From Neolewinella marina (GTDB taxonomy: Bacteria; Bacteroidota; Bacteroidia; Chitinophagales; Saprospiraceae), in the NCBI RefSeq assembly GCF_002631205.1, contig NZ_PDLO01000001.1, forward strand, positions 62,001 through 126,000: DNA of 64,000 nucleotides. Direction: 5' to 3'. Positions within the stretch are counted from its first letter, which is position 1. Each line of letters starts with the position of its first letter. The notes beneath the pieces were generated by a model, which saw only the letters and a list, made by a program, of their open reading frames with translations, was not told the DNA's origin and did not search any database. The translations under genes and the position numbers were made by a program. Shown here piece by piece: positions 60,774 through 64,000 of the stretch.

Positions 60774-61874
60774 CTACTGCACTAAGCGCGGTTTAATGCC
60801 GAGGCGCAGGCTCACGATGTGGCTGTAGGTAGAGCGCCCGGAATTGTCTCCCAAGTCGGTGTAGGCGTAATCGACGAAGAGCTGTCCGACTTTCAGGCCG
60901 AGGCCCAGGGCCGGCCGGGAATTGATGGCTTCAGAATCGCCAAAGTCCCGGATACGCTGCAACTGACTCACCCCCGCCCGCAGGAATACGAAGTCTCCGT
61001 AGTCGGCTTCCAGGCCGAAGGCGGGATCCAGGCTGACGGGGTCGGCGCTCACCAGGGTATTGCGTTTACCGTCGGTGGTGGCGATCAGGTCGAACTCCGC
61101 GGTCAGTCCGATCTGTGGCGTAAGCTGCAGGGCCCGGGCCACGCCCAGTACGACGGTGGGATTCGTGGTCTCCACGCTGTTGATGGGCACCAGGTTATCG
61201 GTAAGTTCCAGTTGTTCGCGTTCGGCCTCGGTGAAGGAGAACGACCAGGCGTTAAAGGTGGTGGTTACGTCGCGGGCCAGGAGGGCGAAGGTCCAATCGT
61301 TGCGCATCAGTTGAGCGCCCAGGTCGAGCCCGAATCCCCAGCTGCTGGCGAAGGAGCCAATATTGCGGTGGATGACCTTCACGTTGCCGCCCACCCGCAG
61401 TACGCCGTTGCTCCGGATATAGGCGCGGGCGTAGGAGCCGAGGAAGGCGTAGTCGGCCGCGGAGAATTCCGTGACGTTGTCGAAGTTGATGGTACCGTCG
61501 GCTTCGTAGAGCGACAGGGTATTGGGGATCTGGTCGATGCCGAAGCGGATGAGGCTCAGGCCCAGCCGCTGGTTCTTGCTCGACAGCGGCAGGGTGACGC
61601 CCAGGTAGTCGTAGTTGCCCACGCCACCGAACCACTCGGCGTGCATGGCCCCAACCTCCAGGCCCGCTTCCGGTGCCAGTCCGGCGAGTCCGGCGGGGTT
61701 CCAGGCGGCGGCGTAAACGTCCTGCTGACTGGCCACCACGGCCGTGCCCATGCCGTGGGCCCGGGCGCTGACCCCGATGGTCAGGAACTCATTGCTGTAC
61801 TTCTGGGCTCCGAGTGCCATACTAGTCGTTAGAAAAAGCAATAGGGCTGCGCAGCGGAGTAGACAGTGGGACAT
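60774..61874 (-). CDS. PorV/PorQ family outer-membrane protein
   Basis: 366 residues with a signal peptide (ends ALGAQ). FLTIGVSARAHGMGTAVVASQQDVYAAAWNPAGLAGL is the PorV/PorQ (UPF0164-like) signature; the rest is a beta-barrel with alternating strands ending in YSHIVSLRLGIKPRLVQ. PorV-type proteins shuttle cargo of the type 9 secretion system; PorQ-type have other roles. Nothing T9SS-related lies next to it, so PorV proper is not proven. Confidence 0.85.
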   Translation of the reverse strand: MSHCLLRCAALLLFLTTSMALGAQKYSNEFLTIGVSARAHGMGTAVVASQQDVYAAAWNPAGLAGLAPEAGLEVGAMHAEWFGGVGNYDYLGVTLPLSSKNQRLGLSLIRFGIDQIPNTLSLYEADGTINFDNVTEFSAADYAFLGSYARAYIRSNGVLRVGGNVKVIHRNIGSFASSWGFGLDLGAQLMRNDWTFALLARDVTTTFNAWSFSFTEAEREQLELTDNLVPINSVETTNPTVVLGVARALQLTPQIGLTAEFDLIATTDGKRNTLVSADPVSLDPAFGLEADYGDFVFLRAGVSQLQRIRDFGDSEAINSRPALGLGLKVGQLFVDYAYTDLGDNSGRSTYSHIVSLRLGIKPRLVQ

Positions 61875-62063
61875 AGGCGAGGGAAGCTAAACAGGGAAGT
61901 AACGAAAAAACCCGTGGCTCCGTCTTTCTCTGGGCTAATTTCATGGCAATGATAGGTAATCTATACGCCAAGGGTCGCCGACCGAACACTACAGCCGCGA
62001 ACAGGTACTATGGCTGGGAGCAGGGCAGTGTAGTTTCTTCTCCTTGGCACGTAATTTCAGCGA

Positions 62064-63131
62064 ATGGAAAGGGACCGTAGTATAATCAGCCAGGTTAACA
62101 GCAACCTGTTCTTTATTGTCGTTGCACTGACCACGCTTGCGTTCTTCAAACTCATTGCGCCATTCTTATTGACCTGCTTTTGGGCAGCGGTATTGGCGAT
62201 CATTTTTTTCAACGTCTATCGCCGGTACCGCATCCAATTGCGGGGAAACGACTCATTGGCTGCGGCAATTACAACGCTAATTGTCGTGCTATTTGTAATC
62301 GTACCGATCGGTCTACTCGGGATTGCTCTGGTTAACCAGATCATTACTTTTTACGGTAGCATCGAAGCAGGAACCATAAGTCCCAACATGATTTTCGATT
62401 ACATCGACAGCAATCATCCAAGGCTGGTTGTTTGGCTGAGCGATGTCGGTATTAGTTTGACAGAGCTCCGGGAAAGCCTGAACACAGCCGTCACCGAAGC
62501 GGGGCAGTATGCCGCCAACTGGGCCATCGGCTTCGGGGGGAGCTTATTGAACACCTTTATCCAATTTACCCTGGTCATTTACCTGCTCTACTTCTTCCTG
62601 GTCGACGGCTGGAAGATCGAACGCGCCCTGGTCAATACCATCCCGATGGGCGACATCCGGGAGCGAGTGCTCTTCCGCCGCTTTGCCCAGGTGGCCCGGG
62701 CCACCCTGAAGGGCACTTTGATCGTTGCTTTCGTCCAGGGTGCTATTGGTGGAGTGCTGTTCGCGGTGCTCGGCATTCCGGCTGCCCTGCTCTGGGCCGT
62801 AGCTATGATGCTCCTGGCCCTGCTGCCCGTGGGGGGCAGCGCCATCGTCTGGGTTCCGGCGGCCATCATCATGTTCATCCAGGGCCACGTAGCCAGCGGC
62901 ATCATCATAGTCGTGGTCGGCACCCTCATCATCGGACTGGTCGACAACCTGCTGCGGCCCCTGCTTGTGGGGCGGGACACCCAGATGCCTGACTATGTCG
63001 TACTGATCTCCACCCTCGGTGGCATCGCCATGTTCGGGCTCAGCGGCTTCGTCATCGGGCCTACCGTGGCGGCCCTCTTCATCACCGTCTGGGAAATGAT
63101 GGGCCGCGACTACGGTGGCCGTGTCCGCTAA
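62064..63131 (+). CDS. AI-2E family transporter
   Basis: 355 residues with eight or so membrane helices (ALTTLAFFKLIAPFLLTCFWAAVLAIIFF, GALVNQIITF, LIVAFVQGAIGGVLFAVLGIPAALLWAVAMMLLALLPVGGSAIVWVPAAI, IGLVDNLLRPLLVGRDTQMPDYVVLISTLGGI). This fits the AI-2E/TqsA/PerM exporters, whose substrate here is unknown. By eye the first 500 nt are near 45-50% GC and the rest 60-68%, unlike neighbouring genes. TAATTTCA at 62052-62059 lies 4 nt before the ATG. The gene ends 11 nt from the convergent proline dehydrogenase. Confidence 0.9.
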   Translation: MERDRSIISQVNSNLFFIVVALTTLAFFKLIAPFLLTCFWAAVLAIIFFNVYRRYRIQLRGNDSLAAAITTLIVVLFVIVPIGLLGIALVNQIITFYGSIEAGTISPNMIFDYIDSNHPRLVVWLSDVGISLTELRESLNTAVTEAGQYAANWAIGFGGSLLNTFIQFTLVIYLLYFFLVDGWKIERALVNTIPMGDIRERVLFRRFAQVARATLKGTLIVAFVQGAIGGVLFAVLGIPAALLWAVAMMLLALLPVGGSAIVWVPAAIIMFIQGHVASGIIIVVVGTLIIGLVDNLLRPLLVGRDTQMPDYVVLISTLGGIAMFGLSGFVIGPTVAALFITVWEMMGRDYGGRVR

Positions 63132-63142
63132 CTGACTCGTTG

Positions 63143-64000
63143 CTAAAGTCCGCGGCGCTGCACCTCCTCGTCCAGCATCCGCAGTTCCCGGCCGGCCTCG
63201 CCGGTCACGGAGGTATTCTCCTGGGCGCGGCGCACCAGGTAGGGCAACACCTCCTTCACCGGACCGTACACCATATACTTGCTCACGTTGTACCCCCCTT
63301 CGGCCAGGTTGAAGGTGAGGTTGTCGCTCATGCCCAGTAGCTGGGAAAAGCGAATATTGGGGTGGTTGCGGGGTACGCCCAGCCGCTTCATTTCGGTAAT
63401 GTGGCGCACCGTGCTCGCTTCGTTGTGGCTGGCAATGCAGTGGGCGATCTCGTCGCGGTGCTCGAGACAGTACGCCGCACCGGCGTTGAAGTCGCGGTGG
63501 GTAGCTTCAATATCGGGCTGGATGGGCGAGGGTTTGCCGGTCTTTTCCGCCCGCTTGCGCTCCTTGACCATGTAGGCGCCGCGGACCAGTTTCAGGGCCA
63601 GCTTGAACCCCTTCTGGCGGGCACGCTGGTGCAGGGCTTTCATGTAAGCCAGGCGGTCGTGACGGTAAAACTGACAGGTGGTGAAGATGATGGCGTTCTC
63701 GCGGTTGTAACGGTCCATCATCTCCTCAGCCAGTTGGTCGATGGCCGACTGGATCCAGCTTTCCTCGGCATCCAGGTAGATCTCGCACCCGCGTTCCCGC
63801 CCCAGACGGCAGATGCGGTCCAGCCGGTCTACCCCCCGCTTGAAGGCACCCTCCGGCAGGTTGTTGAAGTCAATTTTTCGGTCGTTGTACTCCTCCAGCA
63901 GGGCGAAGGGGAACAGACTCGTCAGCTTTACCACCGAACCGATGACGGCTTCGGTGTTGCTGGCGAAGGCCGTACCCCGCATGGCCTCCGCCAGGGATTC
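63143..64000 (-). CDS. Proline dehydrogenase (C-terminal part; cut by window edge)
   Basis: About 285 residues of a TIM-barrel proline dehydrogenase: ECEIYLDAEESW-like strand (IYLDAEESWIQSAID), FTTCQFYRHDRLAYM, KLVRGAYMVKERKRA, CIASHNEAS, FSQLLGMSDNLTF and KYMVYGPVKEVLPYLVRRAQENTSV are typical FAD- and proline-contact segments. The frame remains open to the window edge (ESLAEAM before the first listed Met), so the N-terminus lies beyond 64000. The first step of proline catabolism; no P5C dehydrogenase is fused at the C-terminus. Confidence 0.93.
   Translation of the reverse strand, partial: ESLAEAMRGTAFASNTEAVIGSVVKLTSLFPFALLEEYNDRKIDFNNLPEGAFKRGVDRLDRICRLGRERGCEIYLDAEESWIQSAIDQLAEEMMDRYNRENAIIFTTCQFYRHDRLAYMKALHQRARQKGFKLALKLVRGAYMVKERKRAEKTGKPSPIQPDIEATHRDFNAGAAYCLEHRDEIAHCIASHNEASTVRHITEMKRLGVPRNHPNIRFSQLLGMSDNLTFNLAEGGYNVSKYMVYGPVKEVLPYLVRRAQENTSVTGEAGRELRMLDEEVQRRGL

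Overview
The window looks like a chromosomal segment of a high-GC member of the Bacteroidota, most likely a marine Saprospiria/Lewinella-type bacterium (inference). The evidence is a SusC/SusD pair, a PorV/PorQ-type barrel, DUF4421 and DUF3810 family proteins, bacillithiol enzyme BshC, a three-gene succinate dehydrogenase with a Bacteroidota-type cytochrome b, a carB without the C-terminal regulatory domain, and many copies of the Bacteroidota promoter box TAnnTTTG. Most of it is housekeeping or envelope DNA. I see no rRNA, CRISPR, prophage, integrase or transposase.

Layout. 1-6.4 kb: end of an unknown gene, a serine hydrolase carrying a remnant GH3-type domain, rmuC, an acetoacetate-type CoA-transferase pair with kdsB, an inverted-repeat block, and a NUDIX hydrolase. 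6.4-11.2 kb: a SusD/SusC pair with a terminator and an intercistronic hairpin but no enzymes beside it. 11.5-15.8 kb: envelope genes (tandem aspartyl protease with PDZ, RlpA-SPOR, OmpA-like lipoprotein, DUF3810 protein). 15.9-20.6 kb: trxA, sdhCAB and a lipoprotein. 20.8-26.5 kb: the most unusual block, a three-gene same-strand run of a bicovalent-type FAD oxidase, a 7TM-DISM adenylyl cyclase and a protein resembling the N-terminal half of VioB. 26.5-30.8 kb: a TonB-like protein, a DoxX/DUF4421/M20 amidohydrolase run and a YkuK-type protein. 30.8-43.9 kb: a two-AAA CbxX-type ATPase with a duplicated N-terminal domain, a lipoprotein, an EEP-family enzyme, bshC, a tricorn-like protease, fmt, a lipase and an unrecognised helical protein. 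44-54.8 kb: tRNA-Ser, carB, a gamma-glutamyltransferase, a carboxylesterase, an L-type lectin, and ccmE-ccmF. 54.7-64 kb: two coupled short SSB proteins downstream of a 24-bp palindrome, a conserved Bacteroidota protein, rluF, trxB, folD, a KTSC protein, pyrF, tRNA-His, a PorV-like protein, an AI-2E transporter and the C-terminal part of proline dehydrogenase.

General properties. Convergent genes nearly always abut or overlap, three times through a shared CTAG that supplies both stop codons. Several genes have a TAnnTTTG-like box only 3-6 nt before the start codon, which would give leaderless or nearly leaderless mRNAs. Functional groups that fit together are sdhCAB (respiration), ccmE-ccmF (cytochrome c haem delivery), trxA/trxB/bshC (thiol redox), protease-RlpA-OmpA (cell wall/envelope) and carB/pyrF (pyrimidine synthesis, not clustered).
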